Assembly (NCBI RefSeq): GCF_001038625.1
Contig: NZ_CP011803.1
Location: 5,270,001-5,334,000, forward strand
Length of the DNA stretch: 64,000 nt
Reading direction: 5' to 3'
Source: Clostridium carboxidivorans P7
Lineage (GTDB): Bacteria > Bacillota > Clostridia > Clostridiales > Clostridiaceae
Shown here: positions 35,816-44,599 of the stretch, piece by piece
Numbering within the stretch: the first letter of the stretch is position 1
Layout of the letters: each line of letters begins with the position of its first letter
Translations under genes and position numbers: made by a program
Notes under the pieces: generated by a model
Database searches by the model: none
The model's input: only the letters and a program-made list of their open reading frames with translations
Told to the model about the DNA's origin: nothing

Positions 35816-35844
35816 TATAATCTATAGTTCGTAATGGTACGAAC
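35816..35844 (+). promoter_or_regulatory. Candidate purE promoter with overlapping palindromic operator
   Basis: The extended -10 TG-T-TATAAT (TATAAT 35816-35821) is followed at once by the palindrome TATAGTTCGTA-N4-TACGAACTATA (core GTTCGT-N6-ACGAAC, 35827-35844) over the expected start site. This would give a leader of about 330 bases containing the riboswitch. A closer alternative is TTGATT at 35915 with TG-C-TACCAT near 35938. Confidence 0.5.
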
Positions 35845-35962
35845 TATAAAACTTAAAATTAACATAAGAAACTATTAAAATACGAATATTTTTATATATA
35901 GTGATGAAAATATATTGATTTTTAAAAAATAATATGCTACCATGAATACGTAAGATGAATAA

Positions 35963-36036
35963 AACGTCCATATAATCCTGATAATAAGGTTCGGGAGTTT
36001 CTACTAGGGAACCGTTAATTTCCTTTCTATGGGTTA
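35963..36036 (+). promoter_or_regulatory. Variant purine-class riboswitch before purE
   Basis: P1 (GTCCATA / TATGGGTT), the TATAATC segment, P2 with L2 AATAAGG and L3 ACCGTTAAT place this in the guanine/adenine riboswitch class. The ligand core differs: J2/3 reads GTTTCTACT instead of GTTTCTACC, and the 3' side reads CCTTTCTATGG instead of CGACTATGG, so the P3-closing pair and the A before the specificity C are lost. The C itself is kept. The ligand may be guanine or an altered purine. A terminator follows, so control is transcriptional. Confidence 0.82.
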
Positions 36037-36080
36037 ATCTGAAGAATATGATACTTTTAGTTTTTTCTGAAGGTATCTTT

Positions 36081-36130
36081 AAAATTCTGCTGCCAGATTC
36101 CCTGTGAATTGGTGGTGGAATTTTTTATTA
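36081..36130 (+). terminator. Riboswitch-controlled terminator before purE
   Basis: An 18 bp stem with G-U pairs, AATTCTGCTGCCAGATTC against GAATTGGTGGTGGAATT, with a 5-base loop, followed by TTTTTATTAT. It lies 30 bases before the purE ATG. Confidence 0.85.
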
Positions 36131-36159
36131 TAAATATTGGAAAATGAGGAGGAACTTTA

Positions 36160-36639
36160 ATGAAAGTTGCTATTATTTTTGGAAGTAAGTCTGATACAGA
36201 GAAAATGAAGGGAGCTGCTAATGCATTAAAAGAGTTTGGCATAGAGTATAAAGCTTACATACTCTCAGCGCATAGAGTCCCAGAAAAACTTATGGAAACA
36301 ATTAAAAATATAGAAAATGAAGGTTATGAATGTATAATAGCAGGAGCAGGTCTTGCAGCTCATTTGCCAGGGGTTATAGCCTCACATACAATTCTTCCTG
36401 TTATAGGAGTTCCTATTAACGCAGCACTAAATGGAATGGATTCACTTTTAGCTATAGTTCAAATGCCAAAATCAATTCCAGTGGCAACAGTAGGTATTAA
36501 CAACAGTTATAATGCTGGAATGCTGGCAGTTCAAATGTTATCTTTAAAATATCCAGAAATTAAAGAAAAACTTAAAAAATATAGAAAAGATATGAAAGAA
36601 AAATTTATAAAAGATAATGAAGAGGGAGTGGAGTTATAA
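36160..36639 (+). CDS. purE: N5-carboxyaminoimidazole ribonucleotide mutase (PurE)
   Basis: Sixth step of IMP synthesis, forming CAIR. The N-terminal IIFGSKSDTEKM phosphate loop, SAHRVPEKL (active-site His) and AGAGLAAHLPGVIASHT with GVPINAALNGMDSLLAIVQMP (given as two motifs) identify it. The 159-residue length is normal. No purK lies in this cluster, so it either uses a distant PurK product or carboxylates AIR directly; the SAHR motif looks like class I. It is the first gene after the riboswitch, and ATG follows GAGGAGG. Confidence 0.96.
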   Translation: MKVAIIFGSKSDTEKMKGAANALKEFGIEYKAYILSAHRVPEKLMETIKNIENEGYECIIAGAGLAAHLPGVIASHTILPVIGVPINAALNGMDSLLAIVQMPKSIPVATVGINNSYNAGMLAVQMLSLKYPEIKEKLKKYRKDMKEKFIKDNEEGVEL

Positions 36640-36640
36640 A

Positions 36641-37351
36641 ATGGAAAAGAGAGAAATGATATACGAAGGAAAAGCTAAGAAGGTATATGCTACAGATGAT
36701 AAGGATAAGGTAGTTGTTTATTATAAAGATGATGCTACAGCTTTTAATGGTGAGAAAAAAGGACAAATAGAAGATAAAGGAGTTATGAATAATTCAATTA
36801 CTTCAGCATTATTTGAACTTTTAGAGAAAAATGGAGTAAAAACTCACTTTGAAAAGAAATTAAACGAAAGAGAACAACTTTGCAAAAAAGTAGAAATAGT
36901 TCCTCTTGAAGTTATAGTAAGAAATGTTGCAGCTGGAAGCATGGCTAAAAGATACGGTTTACAAGAAGGATTTGAACTTAAAACTACAGTATTAGAATTA
37001 AGCTATAAAAATGATGATTTAGGAGATCCTCTTATTAATGACTATCATGCAGTAGCTATAGGAATTACAACTTTTGATGAATTGAAAACTATATATGCTA
37101 TGGCATCAAAGATTAATGATATTTTAAAGGAATTCTTCTTAAAACAAAATATAAAATTAATAGATTTTAAATTAGAGTTTGGAAGATTTAATGGAGAAAT
37201 ACTTTTAGCAGATGAAATATCACCAGATACATGCAGATTCTGGGATGCAAAAACTAATGAAAAATTAGATAAAGATAGATTTAGAAGAGATCTTGGTAAT
37301 GTAAAAGAAGCTTATATCGAAATATTAAACAGAATAGGTGCAAACAACTAG
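36641..37351 (+). CDS. purC: SAICAR synthase
   Basis: ATP-dependent coupling of CAIR with aspartate. The start MIYEGKAKKVYATDD, GVMNNSITSALFELL, VEIVPLEVIVRNVAAGSMAKR and LADEISPDTCRFWD are diagnostic. ATG 36641 begins one base after the purE stop and follows GGGAGTGGAG. A longer frame from 36617 lies inside purE and is rejected. 236 residues, normal. Confidence 0.97.
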   Translation: MEKREMIYEGKAKKVYATDDKDKVVVYYKDDATAFNGEKKGQIEDKGVMNNSITSALFELLEKNGVKTHFEKKLNEREQLCKKVEIVPLEVIVRNVAAGSMAKRYGLQEGFELKTTVLELSYKNDDLGDPLINDYHAVAIGITTFDELKTIYAMASKINDILKEFFLKQNIKLIDFKLEFGRFNGEILLADEISPDTCRFWDAKTNEKLDKDRFRRDLGNVKEAYIEILNRIGANN

Positions 37352-37398
37352 TAAAGTTACTAGTACTATTTAAAAATTAAAAAGAGGGGAATCTAATA

Positions 37399-38838
37399 AT
37401 GTGCAATTTAAAAGAATGTATTAATAAGTCTTTAGTATTTGATTTAGAAGAAGATAAATTCAAAGATGAATGTGGTGTTTTTGGTATTTTTTCACCAGAT
37501 AATTTAGACGTAGCATCTATAACTTACTATGGACTTTATGCACTTCAACATAGAGGACAAGAAAGTGCTGGAATAGCTGTATCAGATGGCAAGGAATTAA
37601 AATGTTATAAAGATATGGGTCTTGTTTCGGATGTATTTAATCAAAATATAATAAAGGATTTAAAAGGAATAAGCGCAATAGGTCATGTTAGATATTCTAC
37701 TACTGGTTCAAGCAATGCAAACAATGCGCAGCCTCTAGTTGTAAAATATAAACTAGGTTCCCTTGCAATTGCCCACAATGGAAATTTAGTTAATACGGAT
37801 ATAATAAGAGAACTTCTTGAAGAGGGAGGATCTGTTTTCCAGACTTCCATTGATACAGAAGTAATCCTAAATTTAATAGCTAAGGGTGCAAAAAAAGGCA
37901 TAGAAACAGCAGTGGTTAATGCTATACAGGCAGTAAAAGGATCTTATGCAATTGTGCTTTTAACTCAAGATAAACTTATAGGAGTACGTGATCCAAATGG
38001 TATAAGACCACTTTGTATAGGTAAGATAAATGATAGCTATATATTATCTTCTGAAAGCTGTGCACTTGATTCTGTAGGAGCAGAATTTATAAGAGATGTA
38101 GAACCTGGTGAAATTGTAATTATAGATAAAGAAGGAATTAGATCTATAAATTTTGCAGAAAAAACAAAGTGCGAAACTTGTTGTTTTGAATATATATATT
38201 TTGCAAGACCAGATAGTACTATAGATGGTATAAATGTTTATAGTTCAAGAGTAAAGACAGGCAAAAAACTATATGAAGAATGTCCAGCAGAAGCAGATAT
38301 AGTTATAGGAGTACCTGATTCCGGTATACCAGCAGCTGTAGGATATGCAGAAGCTTCAGGAATACCTTATGGAACAGGATTTATAAAAAATAAGTATGTA
38401 GGAAGAACATTTATAACTCCTTCACAAGAATTAAGAGAAAGAGCAGTTTCAGTTAAACTTAATCCTTTAAAGGTAAATGTAGAAGGTAAGAGAGTTGTAA
38501 TTGTTGATGATTCTATAGTAAGAGGAACTACAAGTAGAAAATTAGTAGAAGCTTTGAGAAAGGCTGGAGCTAAGGAAGTTCATTTTAGAGTTTCTTCACC
38601 TGTAGTAAAATATCCTTGTTATTTTGGAATAGATACTCCTTATAGAAGTGAACTAATAGGAGCTCATGCTGAAATAGAAGAAATAAGACAGGAAATAGGT
38701 TCAGACAGTTTAGGGTATGTAAGTATTCCAGGACTTTTAGAGGCTCTAGATATAAACAAAGGTTTTTGTCTTGGATGCTTTAGCGGAGTTTATCCAGTAT
38801 CAGCTCCTATGGAGCAAGCTAAGAACCATTTAGAATAA
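37399..38838 (+). CDS. purF: Amidophosphoribosyltransferase
   Basis: First committed step of purine synthesis, converting PRPP and glutamine to phosphoribosylamine. A 24-residue propeptide precedes Cys25 (DECGVFGI), the N-terminal nucleophile after cleavage. Glutaminase motifs HRGQESAGIAV and PRPP motif VVIVDDSIVRGTTSRK are present. Cysteines CETCC and CLGC near the C-terminus match the oxygen-sensitive [4Fe-4S] type found in Bacillus. 479 residues. Confidence 0.97.
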   Translation: MCNLKECINKSLVFDLEEDKFKDECGVFGIFSPDNLDVASITYYGLYALQHRGQESAGIAVSDGKELKCYKDMGLVSDVFNQNIIKDLKGISAIGHVRYSTTGSSNANNAQPLVVKYKLGSLAIAHNGNLVNTDIIRELLEEGGSVFQTSIDTEVILNLIAKGAKKGIETAVVNAIQAVKGSYAIVLLTQDKLIGVRDPNGIRPLCIGKINDSYILSSESCALDSVGAEFIRDVEPGEIVIIDKEGIRSINFAEKTKCETCCFEYIYFARPDSTIDGINVYSSRVKTGKKLYEECPAEADIVIGVPDSGIPAAVGYAEASGIPYGTGFIKNKYVGRTFITPSQELRERAVSVKLNPLKVNVEGKRVVIVDDSIVRGTTSRKLVEALRKAGAKEVHFRVSSPVVKYPCYFGIDTPYRSELIGAHAEIEEIRQEIGSDSLGYVSIPGLLEALDINKGFCLGCFSGVYPVSAPMEQAKNHLE

Positions 38839-38898
38839 ATAGGAGATACTTATAGTATCTCCATTCTTGAATTAAATAAAATTTTGAGGGGTGCAGTT

Positions 38899-39894
38899 AT
38901 GATAACATATAAAGATTCAGGTGTTAATATAGAAGAAGGATATGAATCAGTAAAACTCATTAAAGATCATGCAGCAAAAACTTTTATACCAGGTGTATTA
39001 AATAATCTTGGAAGCTTTGCAGGTATGTTTGAAATTGGAAATTATAAAAATCCTATTCTTGTTTCAGGAACAGATGGTGTTGGAACAAAGCTTGAATTAG
39101 CTTTTAAAAGTAAAAAATATGATACTGTAGGAATTGACTGTGTGGCTATGTGCGTAAATGATATATTGTGTCATGGTGCAAAGCCTATATTTTTCCTTGA
39201 CTATATAGCTTGTGGAAAATTAGAAGCAAATGTTGCTGCAGATTTGGTTAAGGGTGTATCAGATGGCTGTCTTCAAGGCGGATGTGCTTTAATAGGCGGC
39301 GAAACTGCAGAAATGCCAGGCTTTTATCCAGATGGAGAATATGATATGGCAGGATTTGCTGTAGGTATAGTTGAAAAAGACGCTGTAATAGATGGAAGTA
39401 AAATAGAAGATGGAGATGCCTTAATAGGTATAGCTTCAAGTGGTCCTCACAGTAATGGATATTCATTAATCAGAAAGCTTATTAAAAACTATGATGAAGA
39501 TTTTAATGGCAAGAAAATAGGTGATGTACTATTAACACCTACTAAAATATATGTTAAACCTGTATTAAAGCTTATGGAGAAATTCGACATAAGAGGAATG
39601 GCTCATATTACAGGCGGCGGTTTTTATGAAAACATACCAAGAATGTTTAAAGAAGACTTTACATCTGTTATAGATAAAAACAGCTTTGAAGTACCTGAAA
39701 TATTTAAACACATAATAGAGCTAGGCGTAGATGAAGACCATATGTTTAATACTTATAACATGGGTATTGGTTTTGTTTTATGTGTAAAGAACGAAGATGT
39801 AGAAGGAATCATCAAAGAACTAGATACCATGGGCGAAAAAGCATATAAAATTGGATATGTTGAAAAGGGAGATAAAAAAGTATGTTTAAAATAG
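38899..39894 (+). CDS. purM: Phosphoribosylformylglycinamidine cyclo-ligase (AIR synthase)
   Basis: Closes the imidazole ring to form AIR with ATP. Motifs are YKDSGVNIEEGYESV, GVGTKLELAF, DCVAMCVNDILCHGAKPIFFLDY (cited as CVAMCVNDILCHGA), GGETAEMPGFY and HITGGGFYENIPR. A TTG at 38884 lies before the GAGGGGTG site, so ATG 38899 is used (331 residues). The last 13 bases overlap purN. A weak hairpin GGAGATACT / AGTATCTCC sits between purF and purM. Confidence 0.97.
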   Translation: MITYKDSGVNIEEGYESVKLIKDHAAKTFIPGVLNNLGSFAGMFEIGNYKNPILVSGTDGVGTKLELAFKSKKYDTVGIDCVAMCVNDILCHGAKPIFFLDYIACGKLEANVAADLVKGVSDGCLQGGCALIGGETAEMPGFYPDGEYDMAGFAVGIVEKDAVIDGSKIEDGDALIGIASSGPHSNGYSLIRKLIKNYDEDFNGKKIGDVLLTPTKIYVKPVLKLMEKFDIRGMAHITGGGFYENIPRMFKEDFTSVIDKNSFEVPEIFKHIIELGVDEDHMFNTYNMGIGFVLCVKNEDVEGIIKELDTMGEKAYKIGYVEKGDKKVCLK

Positions 39895-40493
39895 GAGTAC
39901 TTGTATCTGGTGGTGGTACAGATCTCCAATCAATTATAGATGCAGTAAACACTGGATACTTAACAAATTGTAGTATTGAAGCAGTTGTAAGTGATAGAGA
40001 TGGTGTATATGCTCTGGAGAGAGCAAAAAACAATAATATAAATGCTTATGTAATTGAAAGAAAAATATACAAAGGTACTGTTTCTGATGAAATACTTAAA
40101 TTACTCTATGGAAAAGTAGATTTAATAGTTTGTGCAGGATGGTTATCTATACTTAAAGGTGAGCTTATAGAAAAATTTGAAAATAAAATAATAAACATAC
40201 ATCCTTCATTAATACCAGCATTTTGTGGAAATGGTATGTATGGAATGAAAGTTCATGAGTGTGCTTTAGAATATGGTGTAAAAATATCAGGTTGTACAGT
40301 GCATTTTGTGGATAATGGAACAGATAGTGGTCCAATAATTTTGCAAAAAACTGTACCTGTATATGCAGAAGACAGTGCAGAAGAATTACAAAAAAGAATT
40401 TTAACTGAGGAACATAAAGCTCTTCCAGAGGCAGTAAAACTTATTTCTGAAGGTAAAGTTAAAGTAAATGGAAGAATAGTTATAATAAAATAA
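39882..40493 (+). CDS. purN: Phosphoribosylglycinamide formyltransferase
   Basis: Transfers a formyl group from 10-formyl-THF to GAR. Active-site residues are visible in NIHPSLIPAF (Asn, His) and DNGTDSGPIILQ (Asp), with the N-terminal VLVSGGGTDLQSII phosphate loop. 203 residues. The overlap with the purM end couples translation. Confidence 0.96.
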   Translation: MFKIGVLVSGGGTDLQSIIDAVNTGYLTNCSIEAVVSDRDGVYALERAKNNNINAYVIERKIYKGTVSDEILKLLYGKVDLIVCAGWLSILKGELIEKFENKIINIHPSLIPAFCGNGMYGMKVHECALEYGVKISGCTVHFVDNGTDSGPIILQKTVPVYAEDSAEELQKRILTEEHKALPEAVKLISEGKVKVNGRIVIIK

Positions 40494-40517
40494 TAATTTA
40501 AATTGGAGGTATATATA

Positions 40518-42020
40518 ATGTTAAAGCGTGCTTTGATAAGTGTTTTTAACAAGGAAGGTGTGTTAGATTTAGCTAAATTTTTAGTTAGTAGAGAGGTTGA
40601 AATACTTTCTACTGGTGGTACATACAAACATTTAAAGGAAAACAATATACCTGTAACAGAAGTTTCAGATGTAACTGGATTTGAAGAAATATTAGATGGA
40701 AGAGTAAAAACTCTACATCCATTTATTCATGGTGGAATTTTAGCTATAAGAGATAATAAAGAGCATATGGCAACTATAGAGAAAAAGGGAATAAAACCAA
40801 TTGATATGGTGGTTGTAAACTTATATCCTTTCTTTGATAAAGTAAAGGAAAATCTAGAATTTCAAGAAAAAGTTGAATTTATAGATATCGGCGGACCTAC
40901 TATGATAAGAGCTGCTGCTAAAAACTTTCAAGATGTTATAGTATTAACAGATGTTAATGATTATGCAAATGTTATGAAACAAATAGAAGAAAATGGTGAT
41001 GTAGATTTTAATACAAAGAAGAAGCTTGCTGGAAAAGTATTTAATCTTATGTCTGCTTATGATGGAGCTATAAGTAACTTTTTGTTAGCAGAAGAAGAAT
41101 ATCCTGAATATTTGTCAGTTTCATATAAAAAGTCTATGAATTTAAGATATGGAGAAAATCCACATCAAAGTGCAGCATATTACACTTCTACTGCAGAAAA
41201 AGGCTCTATGAAGGATTTTGTACAATTAAATGGAAAAGAATTATCTTATAACAATATAAAAGATATGGATATAGCATGGAAAGTAGTAAATGAATTTGAA
41301 GAAATAGCATGTTGTGCTGTAAAGCATAATACACCTTGTGGTGCAGCTATAGCAGATAATGTATATGATGCTTATATGAAGACTTTTGAATGTGATGATA
41401 CTTCAATATTTGGAGGAATTGTGGCAGTTAATAGAACTTTAGATAAGAAAACAGCAGAAGAATTAGTAAAAATATTCCTTGAAATAGTTATTGCTCCTGA
41501 ATTTGATGAGGATGCTTTAGAAGTTTTAAAAACTAAGAAGAATTTAAGAATTATAAAGAGTGATATGAAACCTCAAAGCAAAGTTGAATTTGCAAAGGTA
41601 GATGGAGGAATATTAGTTCAATCATCTGATGATAAATTAGTAGATGAAGTAAAAGTAGTAACAGAAAAAGCTCCAACAGATACGGAAATGAAGGACTTAA
41701 TGTTTGGAATGAAAGTATGTAAATATGTTAAATCCAATGCTATCGTTGTAGTTAAAGATGGTGCTGCAAAAGGAATAGGCGGCGGACAGGTTAATAGGAT
41801 TTGGCCAGCTTGTGACGCTTTAAAGAGAGCTGGAGACGGAGTTGTTCTTGCTTCAGATGCATTTTTCCCATTTGGAGATATAGTTGAAGAAGCTGCAAAA
41901 TACGGAATAAAAGCTATAATTCAACCAGGTGGATCTTTAAAAGATGATTTATCCATAGAGGGCTGTAACAAAAATGGAATAGCTATGGTATTTACAGGTG
42001 TAAGACACTTTAAACACTAA
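40518..42020 (+). CDS. purH: Bifunctional AICAR formyltransferase / IMP cyclohydrolase
   Basis: Catalyses the last two steps to IMP. The N-terminal cyclohydrolase domain has LISVFNKEGVLDLAKFL, STGGTYKHL, DGRVKTLHPFIHGGIL and NLYPF. The C-terminal formyltransferase domain has LRYGENPHQSAAYY, KHNTPCGAAI and RIWPACDALKRAGDGVVLASDAFFPF (cited in two parts). A TTG at 40503 is upstream of GGAGG; ATG 40518 is used (500 residues). Confidence 0.97.
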   Translation: MLKRALISVFNKEGVLDLAKFLVSREVEILSTGGTYKHLKENNIPVTEVSDVTGFEEILDGRVKTLHPFIHGGILAIRDNKEHMATIEKKGIKPIDMVVVNLYPFFDKVKENLEFQEKVEFIDIGGPTMIRAAAKNFQDVIVLTDVNDYANVMKQIEENGDVDFNTKKKLAGKVFNLMSAYDGAISNFLLAEEEYPEYLSVSYKKSMNLRYGENPHQSAAYYTSTAEKGSMKDFVQLNGKELSYNNIKDMDIAWKVVNEFEEIACCAVKHNTPCGAAIADNVYDAYMKTFECDDTSIFGGIVAVNRTLDKKTAEELVKIFLEIVIAPEFDEDALEVLKTKKNLRIIKSDMKPQSKVEFAKVDGGILVQSSDDKLVDEVKVVTEKAPTDTEMKDLMFGMKVCKYVKSNAIVVVKDGAAKGIGGGQVNRIWPACDALKRAGDGVVLASDAFFPFGDIVEEAAKYGIKAIIQPGGSLKDDLSIEGCNKNGIAMVFTGVRHFKH

Positions 42021-42048
42021 TTATAATGAATAGTTTTGGAGGAAAAGT

Positions 42049-43296
42049 ATGAAAATATTAGTAATTGGTTCGGGTGGTCGTGAGCATGCCATTGCTTGGA
42101 AGATAGCTCAAAATTCTAAAGTGGAAAAAGTTTATTGTGCACCTGGAAATGGTGGTACGGCAGTAGAAGATAAATGCGAAAATGTAAATTTGAAGAGCAA
42201 TGAAGAGTTAGCTAAATTTGCTAAAGACAATGGAATATATCTTACTGTAGTTGGACCAGAAGTTCCTCTTACAGAAGGTATTGTAGATTTATTTAAAAGT
42301 CAGGGATTAAAGGTTTTTGGACCTTCTAAAGAAGCTGCAAAGCTTGAAGGTAGTAAGGCTTTTTCAAAAGAATTCATGAAAAAGTATGGTGTTAAAACTG
42401 CGGAATATGAAGTTTTTGAAAATGAAGATGAGGCTCTTAAATACTTAAAAACATGTGCATACCCAATAGTTATAAAAGCAGATGGATTAGCTGCAGGAAA
42501 AGGCGTAGTCATTTGTGAAGAATATAAGATGGCAGAAGAAACTATAAAAGACTTCATGGTTAATGATATTTTTAAGGGTTCAGGAAAAAAAGTAGTAATA
42601 GAAGAATTTTTAGAGGGACCTGAAGCATCAATACTTTCTATAACTGATGGAGAAACTATAATTCCTTTTATATCAGCTAAAGACCATAAACAAATATATG
42701 ATGGTGGAAAAGGTCCAAATACAGGTGGAATGGGAGCTATAGCGCCTAATCCTTACTGCAATGAAGAAGTTCTTAAAGCTTTCGAAAAAGAAGTAATTGA
42801 ACCTACACTAAAAGGCATTAAAGAAGAAAAGTTTGACTACACAGGTATAATCTTTTTTGGAATAATGATAACTAAAAAAGGACCTTATCTTTTAGAGTAT
42901 AATGTAAGATTAGGTGATCCTGAAACTCAAGCTGTACTTCCTATAATGGAAAGTGATTTATTAGAACTTATAGAAGCAGCTTTAGATAAAAAACTTTCAG
43001 AGTTTGATGTTAAATGGTATAATGGAGCTTCTTGTTGTGTGGCTGCTGTTTCTAAGGGATATCCAGGAAAATATGAAGTTGGATTTGAAATTAAAGGTAC
43101 AGATAAAGCTAAAAGAGTTTTTGTAGCCGGAGCACAATATGAAGATAATAAGCTTAAAACAAGTGGTGGAAGAGTTTTATGCACACAATCCTTAGGAAGT
43201 ACATTAGATGAGGCTATAGATGCTGCATATGACGATTTGAACAAAATAGAATTTGAAGGTATATATTACAGACACGATATAGGAAGAGTGAAATAG
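42049..43296 (+). CDS. purD: Phosphoribosylamine-glycine ligase
   Basis: ATP-grasp enzyme forming GAR. Motifs are LVIGSGGREHAIAWKIA, VEKVYCAPGNGGTA, VVGPEVPLTEGIVD, KADGLAAGKGVVIC, GPNTGGMGAIAPNPYC and EYNVRLGDPETQAVLP. 415 residues. Last gene of the pur operon and followed by a terminator. purB, purL/Q and purA are not in the window. Confidence 0.97.
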   Translation: MKILVIGSGGREHAIAWKIAQNSKVEKVYCAPGNGGTAVEDKCENVNLKSNEELAKFAKDNGIYLTVVGPEVPLTEGIVDLFKSQGLKVFGPSKEAAKLEGSKAFSKEFMKKYGVKTAEYEVFENEDEALKYLKTCAYPIVIKADGLAAGKGVVICEEYKMAEETIKDFMVNDIFKGSGKKVVIEEFLEGPEASILSITDGETIIPFISAKDHKQIYDGGKGPNTGGMGAIAPNPYCNEEVLKAFEKEVIEPTLKGIKEEKFDYTGIIFFGIMITKKGPYLLEYNVRLGDPETQAVLPIMESDLLELIEAALDKKLSEFDVKWYNGASCCVAAVSKGYPGKYEVGFEIKGTDKAKRVFVAGAQYEDNKLKTSGGRVLCTQSLGSTLDEAIDAAYDDLNKIEFEGIYYRHDIGRVK

Positions 43297-43341
43297 ATTA
43301 TATAATTTCTTATTAAATTTTAAACATATTTATTAATTTAA

Positions 43342-43391
43342 AAATTTAAGGTTAAGTTTCTATATGAAATTGTACCTTAAATTTTTTTTAT
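43342..43391 (+). terminator. Terminator of the pur operon
   Basis: Arms AAATTTAAGGTTAAGTTTC and GAAATTGTACCTTAAATTT pair with one internal mismatch, followed by TTTTTATTT. Confidence 0.88.
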
Positions 43392-43573
43392 TTATAATTT
43401 AGACACAAATATATCTTATAATAAATACGTGTATGGTTATAATTAAAGAAAAAATAGTATGAAATTATGTAATGTTAAAAGGTGGTAGAAATAATTTCAA
43501 TTTAATAGTAAAATGTGATATGTATTTATTTTTTGTTGTAGAACTGAAATGTTTAAATTGTTTGGAGGTAAGT

Positions 43574-44581
43574 ATGCAAAACAATAGGAGAGTAAGGAAA
43601 AAAGTAAAAACAAAAAAATTATCTTTAAAAAGACTTATATGCTTTATAATTTATGAGTTGATAGTAGTAATTATAGCTGCACCACTCCTAATATTCTATG
43701 GTCCTTTTAAAAATGTTAGAACTAAATTTGTAGGTACGGCTATGGCTACTTTTACTCATCAATATTTTGCCACAACGTTTTTATCAAAGGATAAGATAAA
43801 TGAGATATTAAATGATAATAAAAGTGGTGGAGTTTCAGGAAGTGAGTCTGAGAATTTAGGTGGTGTTAGCGTAAATTACTCTAATGATAGTGGAATAGAT
43901 AGATATGAAATAGATGATACTAAATTTCACGCATGTATACTTGAAGTAAAGAACCCTACAAGAATGAAAATTGGGTACACAAATAAATTAAAGGAAGTAG
44001 GGCAAAAAACAAGTGAAATAGCAGAAGAAAATGGAGCAGCAGCTGCTATTAATGGAGGAGGATTTACTGATAAATCTTCAAATGGAAAGCTTTGGACTGG
44101 AACTGGAGCATATCCTCAGGGAATAGTCATATCCAATGGAAAAGTCGTTTATAGTGATGTTAAAAATAATGAAGCAGTAAATGTTACGGCCTTTACCAAG
44201 GATGGAAAATTGATAGTAGGGGATCATACTGTGAGTGAATTATTGAGAGATAATGTTACGGAAGCTATATCATTTAGAAATAGTCTTATTATAAATGGAA
44301 AGCCTGTTGCTTTAGCGGAAGAAGGGCTAAATCCTAGAACTGCTATAGGACAAAAAGCAGATGGTACTATTATAATGTTGGTTATTGATGGAAGAAAAGG
44401 CTTAAAGGCAGGTGCGTCATTAAAAGAAGTTCAAAATATATTGCTTCAAAGAGGTGCTCTAAATGCAAGTAGTCTTGATGGAGGATCTTCTTCTACTATG
44501 TATTTTAATGGAGAGGTTATTAATGACCCTTGCGATTGGAATGGCGAAAGAACTGTAGCTACGGCAGTATACGTAAAGTAG
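43574..44581 (+). CDS. Membrane-anchored phosphodiester glycosidase-domain (NAGPA-like) protein
   Basis: A 335-residue protein with a basic N-terminus, one membrane helix (about 22-45, ICFIIYELIVVIIAAPLLIF) and an extracytoplasmic NAGPA-like domain. Motifs are AAAINGGGF, YPQGIVISNGKVVY, NPRTAIGQKADGTIIMLVIDG and NASSLDGGSSSTMYFNGEVIN. The family includes exopolysaccharide and sporulation-linked proteins that cleave phosphodiester-linked sugars. A longer frame from 43472 lacks support; ATG 43574 follows TTGGAGG. It pairs with the next gene 18 bases downstream. Confidence 0.87.
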   Translation: MQNNRRVRKKVKTKKLSLKRLICFIIYELIVVIIAAPLLIFYGPFKNVRTKFVGTAMATFTHQYFATTFLSKDKINEILNDNKSGGVSGSESENLGGVSVNYSNDSGIDRYEIDDTKFHACILEVKNPTRMKIGYTNKLKEVGQKTSEIAEENGAAAAINGGGFTDKSSNGKLWTGTGAYPQGIVISNGKVVYSDVKNNEAVNVTAFTKDGKLIVGDHTVSELLRDNVTEAISFRNSLIINGKPVALAEEGLNPRTAIGQKADGTIIMLVIDGRKGLKAGASLKEVQNILLQRGALNASSLDGGSSSTMYFNGEVINDPCDWNGERTVATAVYVK

Positions 44582-44599
44582 TAGAGAGGAGTTTAATTA

